Shown piece after piece: positions 1 through 12,900 of a stretch of 64,000 nt of DNA (position 1 is the first letter of the stretch; the number at the start of each line of letters is the position of its first letter). The stretch lies in the NCBI GenBank assembly GCA_026874595.1, contig CM049306.1:19029019-19093018 (forward strand). Direction: 5' to 3'. This DNA is from Sipunculus nudus (lineage: Eukaryota; Annelida; Sipuncula; Golfingiida; Sipunculidae). The notes below the pieces were generated by a model that saw only the letters and a program-made list of their open reading frames with translations, was not told where the DNA came from and ran no database searches. The position numbers and the translations under genes are program-made.

Positions 1-396
1 TTAGGTTATTATATATGATCGAATTTTACATGATGTCATTAACTTGTAATTTTAAGTTCTTTTTCGCAGTTTCACACAATTAACTAAACTTGGTATAAAT
101 TTCCTGTTAACCAGTATACGGTTGATATGGTCATTTTATCATTTCTTGCTAAAGCGGATACACAGTTTAATGGATGTTGTTGTTAATATGATAATTTAAG
201 TAAAGCGCGGGTCCTGGGTTGCTATGATGCTTGAGAAACACCCCGGTACACCAATCCTTGTTTGTACTGATAACCTACTAAAGCAGTGACCACACACACC
301 TGATTCAGTTGATGTGAAACAAATGACATCGTCAAGTGCTGAATTCTCAGGTGTGGAGATAGTATTAGAGTGTCATAAACCCATACAACGGTCACG
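1..396. other. Upstream flank of the HSPA12-like gene
   Basis: No coding potential was recognised. The stretch is moderately AT-rich and ends in the core promoter. I looked for heat-shock elements (alternating GAA/TTC with two-base spacing) and saw none that is convincing; the GAATTC near 341 lacks the spacing. Confidence 0.5.
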
Positions 397-406
397 TATA
401 TAAAGG
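397..406 (+). promoter_or_regulatory. TATA box of the HSPA12-like gene
   Basis: TATATAAAGG lies about 150 bases before the start codon. A transcription start 25-32 bases downstream would fall near 425-432, in the sequence around cagcagtgaacg. The motif and its placement are seen directly; use as the promoter is inferred. Confidence 0.55.
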
Positions 407-429
407 GGTGGCGGGAGTTACAGCAGTGA

Positions 430-558
430 ACGACACAGCAGGGCTTACTCCATACCCCGAGCTGGAAGTTTGGCGGGCTATCACGCGCTCCTGCGAAAGA
501 AAGGAGGGGCTACCCACGTCTCTAGTTTCACTGCTGGTATCCGTGAGCGAGGCTGGTC
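430..558 (+). other. Probable 5' UTR of the HSPA12-like gene
   Basis: This is the stretch between the expected TATA-driven start site and the first ATG at 559. An in-frame TGA at 544-546 stops the reading frame just upstream, so 559 is a natural start and the protein cannot extend further 5' in this exon. The exact transcription start is inferred. Confidence 0.45.
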
Positions 559-916
559 ATGGGAACCCCTGCTGACGTAGACAGCTCTCGTAACAGCCAC
601 TGGGCTGGAGCTGACGAACTGGGGCGTAGTCTCGACCGTGGCTATCTGAAAAATCTCAGTCGCAAGATTCCCACAAACTTCGGTGACATCGAAGACCCGG
701 ACGCTGCCGTAAGACTGGTGTACATACGGACTCCGTACCACACCCTGCCTCTGTCTCCGCCAGCACAGCCGTCATCTAACAGTCAAACAGATCGTAAAAT
801 TCAAGTTGAGGATACGAAAACAACTTTTGAAGAGAGTTCAACAGTTGAGACCACCAGTGATACGGACGCTATGGCGGACGAGGCAGTGATGGTGAATGGG
901 GAGGGGCCCCACCACG
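559..916 (+). CDS. HSPA12A-like: HSPA12-like exon 1 (start codon, disordered N-terminus)
   Basis: Encodes residues 1-119 plus the first base of codon 120. It begins at the ATG at 559 after an upstream in-frame stop and ends at the donor g|gtatgg. Composition is polar, with Ser, Thr, Asp and Pro. No signal peptide, membrane segment or known domain is seen. The leftover single base pairs correctly with the two-base start of exon 2 to make Gly, which supports both boundaries. Human HSPA12A has nothing I recognise as equivalent to this exon. Confidence 0.8.
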
Positions 917-3900
917 GTATGGAATACAAAGTTTTCTTATCCTTCATGCTTTAAATGTTTTATTTTAAGTTATATGACATGTAGTTACGTAAGTATAATA
1001 TACTTCACATGTTGAAGTATTGTACGGTTGAACAGAGTATAAGCAGTGTTGCACTGGAGAATATTTGAATGACAAACGGCCGGTTGACTGCGTCGGTCAG
1101 CAACTGATATATACAACATGGCCTGAAGACATGCGGAGGTCGGCAGGGTTATTCAGGTGGCCCTGACGTGGCCCGATAACTGCTCATCTCAGAATCAGCT
1201 AGCAGCAGGGATTCTTTATCTCCTGTTAAAAGTTGGTTCCTTTGTTTACGTACTTCCCTCGTTATAAAAAATAGCAGCACGAAGCAAAGGGTAATAAAAC
1301 TGAGAGCCAGAGGCGGTACAACATCTGAGCATAAATTTCTAGCTTAAAAGTTGACATTGCTAGGCCTTCAGATAAGTTTAGTCACTGTTGCACTTCATAA
1401 TGATATGATAATCTGATTGTGTCAAATGCTTTTCCTTTATCCAACTTCTGAAGCACTTATTCTGCATTTGTCCAGTTATCCAAATACAGACCTTGAAAAT
1501 GAAATTTGGTTAAACTTGAATCTTATTTTATTCCTTTGAGCATATTTATCAAACCTTTTATTTCATTCACTTCTCTGTGGATAGAAACTCAGTACTGATT
1601 TGACTAGTTTAACCATTTTCCAGTGCATCATATTTTAAATTAAACTTTAAATTTTAAAATTAAGTATTTTTATTTATTTTCGAAGAATTGATGAATTATA
1701 TTGCAGCAAGTACAGATGAGATTATTACCACCTGATTTGGAAGAAATTTTACTGAAAAAGTATGTTCTATTTTACTAATAAACCCCCTTATGGAACTTGT
1801 AAATTGAAGTTTTATCAGCTTTGTTATGTTTGTTATTATGCCAATTGTATCAAGTTTATCAAGAGGTGTACTTCTATTACAAAATGTTTATACCCTGGCC
1901 CCCCCTCAGATTGTAGAGTTGCCCACACACCATGATATCTGAGTCTACATGTAATTCTCCTCATTACAGATGGGGGCAGGGGTAGATTTTGGTTAATGTG
2001 ATTTGCTACAGACTGTATTAGTGAGTTGGTGTAAGTGCATGACAAATTATGCCCTGGCATCACCATAGTAACAAACATTATGCACCAGGTGCAGTGTGGG
2101 AATCCATTGATGGATGTTGATAAATTCACAGGTTCCACTGTAAACAATCTCCCTTATTTCTAAACACTGAAGAATATACACACTCTGTCAGTAATCCAGT
2201 GAACTCTCTTCAACCAGAAAATTCAGTGTATACAACACGACCTTCAATAACAGGGAGGGGGGGGGGGGGGGGGCAGGGAATAATTTACCCATGGAAAATT
2301 CATGTTGACATCAAACCTCTAATTTTTCCTGTATCAAATTTATTGTTACGTAAATATAGATATAGCATAGTACTAAAATATTTAAAAGCTTTAATTAGAA
2401 GCCCCCCGTCCCCCCAATATGCAGGACAGTTTTCATGAGTTTGGTGACCCTATGTAAATTTTTTTTCTCAGCAGCACCCATTCCCAGAATGCTCTCCTGA
2501 TGGTCATACATTCCTAGTAATATATGAACTGTCCTTTGCTTCATTTTAAGTCACTTTTTTATCAGCTTGGCTCATCATTAATTAAAAGAAAAAATGTTTA
2601 TTAAAGAAAATGATGCCAATTATAATTTTTACAAAGTGATTGTCTCAGGAGATGGATAATAAAGGATTTTGTTCTGGTAGGTAACAGATTATAGTTACAG
2701 GAAAAATTACAGGGTTTACAACTAACAATGAATGGTATACACTCTTACATATCAAGCTATGACACTTTGCAGAGTGCATACCTTCACAAGGATGAAATTA
2801 TATCAAAATTTTGTCCACCCATCATAAAAGCTTAATGGATTCTTACCCCTGCTCACAGACAAACAAACAGGGTTTAAAACACAGCCTCCTTGACTAAGAT
2901 TATAATGAACTAATGATGCTATGATATTATCCATCTAACAATACATATATGTACATGTCAGTGATAATTGATATTAAGTTTGGGCTTAATTTAGACATCA
3001 CATGCCAGTGCAGTGATGTATATGTTTCCAGAAATTCCAACCCTGGTTAAATAAACATATTATTAAAATCATTTATACATATATATATAGTGAAACCTGT
3101 GTAAAATGATGACACATGGGACTGTGGTTTTAATTCACAGTTGGTCTGTCAACAATGTAAATGCTTTTGGTTCACTCAATAGACAGGTGGTCTTATTTTA
3201 TAGGTGGTCCATCAGACAGGTTCCTCTGTATACATATGCTAATTCCTAATTAAAATGTTACACATGAGCATGGAGGCATTTAAATTGGAGGCATTATATT
3301 TGCATTGTAATAATTTTAACAGTACATGTCTCTAAGCTAATGTTATGCATAACCCACTCACCTAACAAATGCCAACATCATTTTACAGCATATTCAGTTA
3401 TCTGTCAAATATATCCCTATATTAGTTGAAGTTCACACGTTTCTTAAATAGAATGACACTACTTTCAAAAGAGGTCAGAGCTGAGCATTGTAAACTGCAT
3501 ATTAAGCTTTGTACTGATAGATCGGTTATTTCTCTGATAAGCCTCAGGGTTAAGTACCGCAGTAAATCTTTACAAGGGTGCTCCAGGTTTGTGTACATGC
3601 CTAGCTATCACTTGGGCTCCATGTTTACACCTTTGTATAGATAGCTGAGATTCCTTCTCCAGTGATGGCAATTCACTTTATTCGGTGGATTACTCATCTC
3701 TGTTCTTACCCTGGACGAAAGCATGGTCAGATATCTTTGATTGATATCATACTCTGTTTTATTCTGCATTCATCCATTGTGCTTGCACTGTCCATTCAGA
3801 TTCCCATAATTATACAAGTGCATTTGTATTAAGATTTATTTGTTGGAAGTAGGTTAAAGCGTCAGGTTTTGAACAAGATCATATTACTCTATCCCATTCT

Positions 3901-6900
3901 CCAAGGGTTGCCAATTAAAATTCTGATATATTTATATACACTGACAGGTCAGTTCCGAATGTAAACTGCAGCACTTATATTTTGTGTAAATCATAAATGG
4001 TTGCTCTATTACAGTGTCAAACAAGTTTTTGATTATGTGTTAGCTGAGCTCATATAAACTGGTTGAAGACCTACTATAGGTCTAAAAATATATTACGACA
4101 TTAATATGATTGGTTTTACATTGCAGTATGAATAACAATCATGTGTTTGTCTGCAGAAAATGAATGTGACTCAACATGACTCATTGAAGATTATAGTGTT
4201 TTTTACTAAGTATTTAGCATGACTGTTTACTTTCTGCACCAGTAAGCATTAAGTTAGTACACTTTGAAGCGGCGACAGATAAGGGCATATTGCATCATGC
4301 ACTGGGTATTAGTAATTTAGATATAGGTTTTCCATCTGTACACAGCGTCACAGTGCTATGAACAACTCATATTTAAAACAGCTGTCAAGTGCGGTGCTGC
4401 AAATGCACATACGTAATACATGACAATACTCCTGTAGTTGACTGTCAGACAGTAACAGATTTGAGAGAGCCAAAACTCTTTACCTTTTGTAAGTGAACTT
4501 AGCTCTTTTGTTCAGTTGCAAAAAGGTGACTTCTTTTCTATTTTGAACTAAAGTTGACAGTGTGTGAGAGGTTATGCCAACCATGACATCACACTTGTAA
4601 CTGTACGTGGTATTTAAGCCTTTTACTATACCAGAGTTCATAATAATCAGTCAACAGACTGCTGAATAAAACAAATTTAAATTGGTAAATCAGACAAAAA
4701 AGAGTTTATATTGTTTGGATATGACAGTTAATTTCAAGAATATTTCTACTCAGCAAGTCATAACCAAATTGTGTAAAAACGTGTGCGTATAATGGTCCAT
4801 GAAATACAACGTTTGTCAAACTAAGTTCCTTCGATCCTAGGTAAAATAATTTATGGAAAGGTCCCTTTATGAAAACTCTGTATTACACCTCTGTTTACAC
4901 CATCTGTTAAACATTTTCTTGGTTGCCTGTTAATGTCATTAAAGATTACTCATACCACAGATTGCCTGGGTCAATGTCATGTGTATGCTGTGTGAAAAAA
5001 ATTGCTTGCTAATATACATGTGATGTATGTCATTATAGGGGAGGGGGATGCCAGGCCAGTTGCAACCAGTCAGGAAAGTGAGAGCAAACTTGTGGACAGC
5101 CAACCATTTCATCAGGAGATTTCCATTCAGGAAGTTGTGGTAAACACCACCACACCAGAGGTTACGCTTAATTCAACTTCAGAAGTTAAAATGGATGACC
5201 AAGGAGAGCAACGAAAAACGACTGTAGAACATTCATATGAAGAGATTACGAGTAATGGAAGAAAGGAAGTGGTTGAGGTGACAATCGAGAGAACTACAGT
5301 GTCCAAGAAGCAACAAATCTCCTTTGAAGAAGAAACGGAAGTTACCAACACATCCAGTAATGAGCATGTGCAACTCACCGAAGAAACTTCCTATGAAGTA
5401 GAAAACACGCTATCGCCACAAACAGAGACTTTAGCACTGAATGAGGAAATAACATACCCAGTTGATATAGCAACAGAAGAGACAGGACCCTCAGGGCAGA
5501 GCAGTGACCTCACAAATGGTCACACAGATAATCTTCTTCAGACAGATCACCAAGAAATCGTTACCACCTCAGAAAGACCCAAAAGTTTACAAGTTACAGA
5601 GGGAAAAACCCAAAATGCTAACTTTGAGGACATTGCACGGGAGCTGGATATACTTGACAACAGTGGGTTTGCTGATTCTCCAAATACTTCCGGCTTGCTG
5701 GCTCCTTCAGACGAATATGACAAAGCTATCACACAGAGCCCGACCAGTACTGATTCTGGAACAGTGATGGACACGCAGAAAGCACCTGGGCATTTTGTGG
5801 TGGTTGCCATAGATTTTGGCACCACCTTTAGTGGGTATGCTTTCAGCTTCACCAGAGATGTTGACAGCATCCATATGATGAGGAAATGGGAAGGCGGTGA
5901 TCCGGGTGTCAACAATCAGAAAACTCCCACAATTCTTTTGTTAAAACCTGACGGTACCTTCCACTCCTTTGGTTTTAATGCCCGTGACTTCTATCATGAC
6001 CTTGATCCACAGGAAGCCAAGAAATGGTTGTACTTTGAAAAGTTCAAGTTATCTCTTCACTACTGCACTGTAAGTATTCCTATATGATTATTACAAAAAA
6101 TGTAATTAGGTAGAATTTAGATCAATCGTAATATTCCAGGCCATACCTAAAAAAAAACTGAAAAACTAGAAAATGAGTTTTTCCTTTTCCAGCGACTGGA
6201 CATTTAAGTCAGAGAATTAAAAACAAATGCCACAACTTTGTGAAAAGTTACATATTTTGTCCTAAATGAGAAAATGGTCAGTCTGTAATGTTCTGTCACA
6301 TATTCAGCCTGTAAACTGGATATAGGGGCATTACAGATGTGTTGAATTTAATTCTAAAGTATTCGCATATAGTGTGTTACTACTTATTGAGTTTCTTGGT
6401 TTCACATGTGTTCAGTGGTACTACAGATCACCACAGAAACACAGGAGAGGCTGTCAAAATGGAAATAATTTGAAACAATTTTCATGTGACAGTGGTTTTG
6501 ATGTTTTATCAGGAAAAAATCAGGGAATTTTATTTTCATGAATGCTGGGAATCCTGTTCTGGTTGAAGTTTTTGACTTTGCAGCTGGAGGCATCATTTTG
6601 ATCTCCCTTGATCGCACTTCAAAGGCTGTATGATGTATAGTTTATAAAAGAAACTCAGAGATTAGTGTATATTCCTCAACCATTTGTTATATCCTCTGGA
6701 TTATGGCCATAAAGAGTAGGCCAGTGATAAAAGTTTAAAGAATTATTGATAAGGCCAAAAAAAATTAAAGGTATGGTTCTCAGGCACCGCCCTCATCAAT
6801 TTTAACCCCCCGCATCAAACAATTTTATTTTGATTTTCAACAGAAACTTACCGATTTTGAGCTGCAGCCGCTCGGATATTTCTTTCAAGTAGATAAAATC

Positions 6901-9900
6901 ATACAATTTCCTTTGTTATGTAGTGCTTTAGCTTGTTTAGCAAAATAAATCTGTTATTATCATGTTTTCCCTTATCATTTGACATTTTTATCGAAACATA
7001 CAAAAAAAAAAAAAAAAAAAAACGCCCGCCCGCATTGATTTCTGAAAAAAAAGTGCCTGAGAACCATACCTTTTTTTTATTTTGGCCTAACATAGCTGTA
7101 TTTCAGAATACAGGATTTAGCCTTCTTTTCTCAAATGTTGTGATCATTAGGTGTCACATGCTTAGAGCTAAAAATCCAGGTTTGCTTAATGCTCACCTTA
7201 TTTAATTGTTAAGAGTCAGGCTATCACATTTATCTTTTTTCCAGGCTGCATTTATTGACGCATTGTCAACAAAATGTACATTATTATTATCTTCCAAGGC
7301 TGATGACCCATTTATTCAAAAATTTTCTGCTGAATATTCTATCCTGGACTTCTTATCCTGATAGAGTATCCATTTGGTGAATTTTGCTGATACACTTTAA
7401 CAGACAAACTCTGGGCAGAATGTTAGAAGAAGATACTTGAACAGAGTGAGGACTGGAGTAAATGGCAGTAACAGGGAGCATGCTGACTTGCTGATGAACA
7501 GACTGGGTGTGGATATTACGAGTTCAAGTTTACAATAGGGATGATAGCTATATATAGGTCTTCTTGTAAACATATGACCAACAGACGTGTTATTTTGTGA
7601 AGGTTAACTTCAGCTGACCAGAAGTATTTGTGCTGCTGGACTGCTGTATAATGATGACTGATCACAGACTGACAGCTGAGTAAACAGCCAGAAACAGGAC
7701 CCCTGATGATTCTCAGCCTGTCATTAGCAAGGTATAAGCCACCCAAGTATGAACCTCTCAGAGCTAGTATCAGGTTAACCCCTGGCTTATCCAGCTACCC
7801 TTGATAAGTCCATCATTCCTTTCATTACCTTTGGCATCCATGGTTACTGAAAGGTTCACTACAACTCCATTTAGATAGTTTAGATAAGCAGGTCAGCTGA
7901 ATCTTGTGGTTTGCAATTTGCAAATATAGAATATCTCTAATCTTGGTAATATTTCATGATTTACCAGAATCCATGAATCTTGATCTTAATGTTAATGTTC
8001 CTTGTTAGTCCTGTTATATAACAGGTCATGAATAAAGGATGTGTCTTTCTTCTAAAGCCTTTGGGAAGAGTGTGAATTTTTGTGTGGAGGTGCATGATAG
8101 CCCCCATTTATATCCATATTCTTAACTCCTACAAGGAGTTATTTGGGTATGCTTCTTTTTGGGATGCGACTGTTTTGGATATTCCTATCAGCATTGTACC
8201 CGAGGTGTTACCCTGGGCTTGCCAACCCTGGTTTAGACGCACTGGTAGGACACTGATTTCTCATGGAGAGAGCAGCCTTGCATGTCCCACAAACTGTCAC
8301 CTCCAATCATTTAGTGATGTACCAGTATTTTAATTAACCACGGATGTCCCTGACTCGGTAGAGGCAGGCACGTATCAGAAAGCTATACTCATAAAATCTC
8401 CCCCTTTGTTTAAAGAATTTGGGGGAAATCCTGCATGGGCCAAAACCTGCCTCTGTCAGACTTGAACCCTCACCTGCCAGTGCACCTGCTTAGCAGTGAG
8501 ACATGCTAACCACTTGACTGCTGGGACTGGTAAGAAAGTGTAACGTTAGACTCTGGAGGTCCTTGTAAGAAAGGTTGTGTTATAAGTAAATATTTGGTGC
8601 TCTAGAATATTAGTAGAAGATGCAAATGTAGAGATCATGGAGTTGGTACCACAAAACATTATGGGTTAATGTTCAGGTTTTTAAAAGGAATCACTTGTAT
8701 CTTGTGGCAAAGTGGCAAAGCTAGAGCATCTTATATTGTATGGAAGTCAAATGCATTGTCTTTGTTTAAAGTAGCAATGATTGCTGATTGGAGGGTTGGA
8801 TGATTGTGTGCTAAGTTGACAAATTTAAGCGATTCATCAAATCTTGAACTTTTGATAAGGTACCAAAGATGTAATTTGTCACATTAAGCAGTGCTGCTAC
8901 ACTAATTATTCTTAACATGAATAATGTTAAATTGACAGAGAGAGCATGAAATGTGCTTAAGATCTCAAAGTCATTAAATTATGTGGCTGATCAATCGTGA
9001 CTAGCGTTCTTCAAACTTCACACCTTGTTCACATTCTACAAGCTTTCCTCAAACTCCACACCTTGTTCATATTCTACAAATACATCAAGTCCTCAAACTC
9101 CACACCTTGTTCACATTCTACAAATACATCAAGTCCTCAAACTCTACACCTTGTTCACATTCTACAAATACATCAAGTCCTCAAACTCCACACCTTGTTC
9201 ACATTCTACAAAGACTTCATAGTCCTCAAACTCCACACCTTGTTCACATTCTACAAATACATCAAGTCCTCAAACTCCACACCTTGTTCACATTCTACAA
9301 ATACATCAAGTCCTCAAACTCCACACCTTGTTCACATTCTACAAATACATCAAGTCCTCAAACTCCACACCTCGTTCACATTCTACAAATACATCAAGTC
9401 CTCAAACTTCACACCTTGTTCACATTCTACAAGCTTTCCTCAAACTCCACACCTTGTTCACATTCTACAAATACATCAAGTCCTCAAACTCCACACCTTG
9501 TTCACATTTTACAAATACATCGTCCTCAAACTCCACACCTTGTTCACATTCTACAAATACATCAAGTCCTCAAACTCCACACCTTGTTCACATTCTACAA
9601 ATACATCAAGTCCTCAAACTCCACACCTCGTTCACATTCTACAAATACATCAAGTCCTCAAACTTCACACCTTGTTCACATTCTACAAGCTTTCCTCAAA
9701 CTCCACACCTTGTTCACATTCTACAAATACATCAAGTCCTCAAACTCCACACCTTGTTCACATTCTACAAATACATCAAGTCCTCAAACTCCACACCTTG
9801 TTCACATTCTACAAAGACTTCGAAGTGCCCAAAGCCAAGACTTTTAAATGTTTATTAAATCAGATGGATTCACTCACAGTATAGCAAGGAGTAAGGCATT

Positions 9901-12900
9901 TAGCACTGGTTGGTAGTTACTTGAGATGTATGTCATGATGTTGTCACAGTTAACAAACAGCCTCTGTAAAGAAGGCAAAGATACATCATGTCACTCATAC
10001 ATGAACACTTGCTGGATTAGGTAGATGTCTAATCTTGGTGTCAGGGTAATACATATATGTCTGTGTAGCTCTGGATGAGGACAGTTGTATCAGTATGGAA
10101 AAAGGTACCAGCCGTTTGATCCAGAATCTAACCAAGGGGGTAAATAGTATCAAGTTAAGTATTTAGTGTCCAGTTTACTGGCTCCACACACACTTGAAGC
10201 TGCATTATCTGCAAGATTGTAAGGTTAAGTGTGAGATTCATATGAGAGGCCCTAAACTATGTCAGGTCAAACTATATCATAAATGTGTCCTTATGTGTCC
10301 CTCACAGAGAGTGTTGATAGTAGGATATCCTACAAAAAATGTGACCCAGTCGTATGTTTTAATTAAAGTTTTACTTCACTGCATGCTTTTACTGCCACCA
10401 AGAGGTTATGTTGTCACCCATGTTTGTTTTGACTTGTTAGCAGGTATTCGCCAAAAAATGTTAGGATATAAATTGTCTTTTGGTCCATCATTTGACAGTG
10501 GCAGCAGATAGCTCATATTTTGGCAATTCAAGCTATGGTGCCAATTCCCAAAAAGTCCTATGAAGATACATAGCAATGGTTCATAGGAATGGTTCAGATA
10601 AGACTTCATTAAATATTGGTGTGTATCCAGATAAAGGGGCTGATCTACTAGGATTGTTTTCTTAATGTGGAGGTATATGCCCGACACTTAGGACCATTCT
10701 TGTAATATAGACCAATATTCTTAATCTGAAAATAAGCAAACTGAACTTTGGTGCTATTGAAATGTGGCACCGTACAGTGATCACCCTGTCCATCTTTGTG
10801 TCCATCATTCCATGTGGGTGTGGGGCGGGGGGGGGGGGGGGGGGCGGAGGGAGTGGGTAATCTCGTAGCTGCCACCCTCAGACTGGTTCAGCTTTGTGCC
10901 CTGTTGAGCCACAAAACAGTTTTGAAACTGGTTTGATTTTTCTGCATTACCAAAAACTGATTTGTATTTGAAAGGAGTACTTTGTGTCGCCATGAATATT
11001 ATGAAATATATGTTATAAATTATTTTCTCTTATAGGCTGTTACTGGAAATTGTATTCCATGTTTATAAACATATTATATTAATAAATTTATTTGTGATAA
11101 GCCAGAATACGAATGAAGATTACATATATTTCTTTGGGGCTGTTAATCTCAGACACCTGTGGATAGAACTTATGCAGGCAGCATGTAGGTCTGATATATC
11201 AACATGTCTGACAGCACACTGGATCCTTAGTAACACTTACTGATAAGTGGAGTCTGAAGACAGAGACCTCAGAGACAGCTAGAGCTTATATTTAGTCATT
11301 ATCATCTTTCATACTTCTGTCCTGTGTATACTAAACCTGCTGGTATATACAGTGTATCCACAGGGAGGCCTTAGGAGAAAAGAGAGCGTGCAAGTGTGGG
11401 AGGAACTCCTAAACTTCTCAGCTGGGTGATACAGCATCAGTCCTTAACCACTTTTGTGTGTCCCCTCTCAGTTGACGATTGTTTTAGGGTTTTGGTGGCA
11501 AGGCTACATAATTGGCATACCGCAGTGTCTGATTTCAGCAATGGTTGCTTGCTCATTTCCATAAGCCTTTGGTCTCAACCCTAAAGGGTGGATCTCTGTC
11601 AAGAGTACAGGGTTAAACCACTTGCTTCTTGGACTGAAAAAACTATTGACATTGAATTTAAAAAAACTTGAAAATCAAGTGTAAATAAATTAAGTGTAGA
11701 TAAAACTTTTATTTTTAGCTGCATTGTGTTTTCTGTACTTAAGGTGCCACCATGTGTTTGTTTTGTGTGTCTCTTATTGTCTATGTAGGAGTCTCCGGCC
11801 AGACATGAGTCATACTAGAGTGAATGAGGAACTTGGGAATAAAAACTTGCTAGTTTATTTATAAAGTGTGTTGGTTTCTCATTTTTAAACTCTTAATAAA
11901 TTCTACTGCTTTGGTTGGAATATAGGAAACTTAGCAAAATCAAATGAGTCATGATACAGTCATTTAATATAGGCTGTTAATGCAAGAATGGTAATTATTT
12001 TTTGTCCTTGGATAGGATGAACAGTTCAGCTACCTTATGCATTCATTCTTTAAATCTGAACTTGACTTGGTAAGGGTGGGGTTGTCTCAGGTTGCTGTTC
12101 TGAGTAGAACACCTCCAGAGCTAGGATGTCTCCTAATGGTACATATCTCAGTGAAATCACATTCAGTCCTTGAGATATGTTAGACTTGTTTTAACCAGTT
12201 TCTGTGTACTCAGGTTAGAGCACAGGACTCAAAGTCAGGAGATTGTGAGTTCAAATTTTAAAAGCTGAAAAGCCGTGAGATTTTGTTCATGGTCAGTCCC
12301 TACCAAAGGGTTAGCACTCTGCAGGCTTGATGAGAAGGCTGTGCTCCATGGCCAAGTATCACTCACATTTATAGGGAGTTCTTTGGTGTCATGACCCAGC
12401 ATTTGAAATGACTACTTACCCATGGCTGGCAGGTGCAGTAGACACCAGGCCTGGTTGGGTGACACAAAATCAAATAATGTAATCCTAAACTAGAATATAT
12501 CTCTGCAGATGTACATACATAGGTTAAGAATTAGATAAATCAGTATAAAAAAATGGAGGTGGTTACAGCCACAAAAAGACTGGTGTTACCATCCTAACTC
12601 TCATGAGGTATGCTCTAGCTGGTGTTCAAAACAGTATCTCAGATATTTGTTAAGGTGTAAAAACATTTACTGGGTAGTATGTAATCTGTGTTTAAAATGA
12701 CATTTGATCTGTCATGTTTATAAATTGAATAGATAATTGATTATTTTGCAAAATGATGTTTCTAACTTATTATTAAGTTCATGACTGGTATTCCTGATGA
12801 ATTTCTTGAAAATTGAAGGAATTACCATTGTTACATTAATATTGAAGGTATTTGAGGGCAGTAAAGTGCAAGTTTCCACCAAGGATGAATACTGAGGCTT

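Noticed and set aside
559-741. Minus-strand frame over exon 1
   Set aside because: A shadow of the GC-richer HSPA12 coding exon on the other strand.
8997-9884. 295-residue open frame with HTLFTFYK-like repeats
   Set aside because: It is entirely the 44-bp minisatellite, open in all three frames; there is no start context, splice logic or domain.
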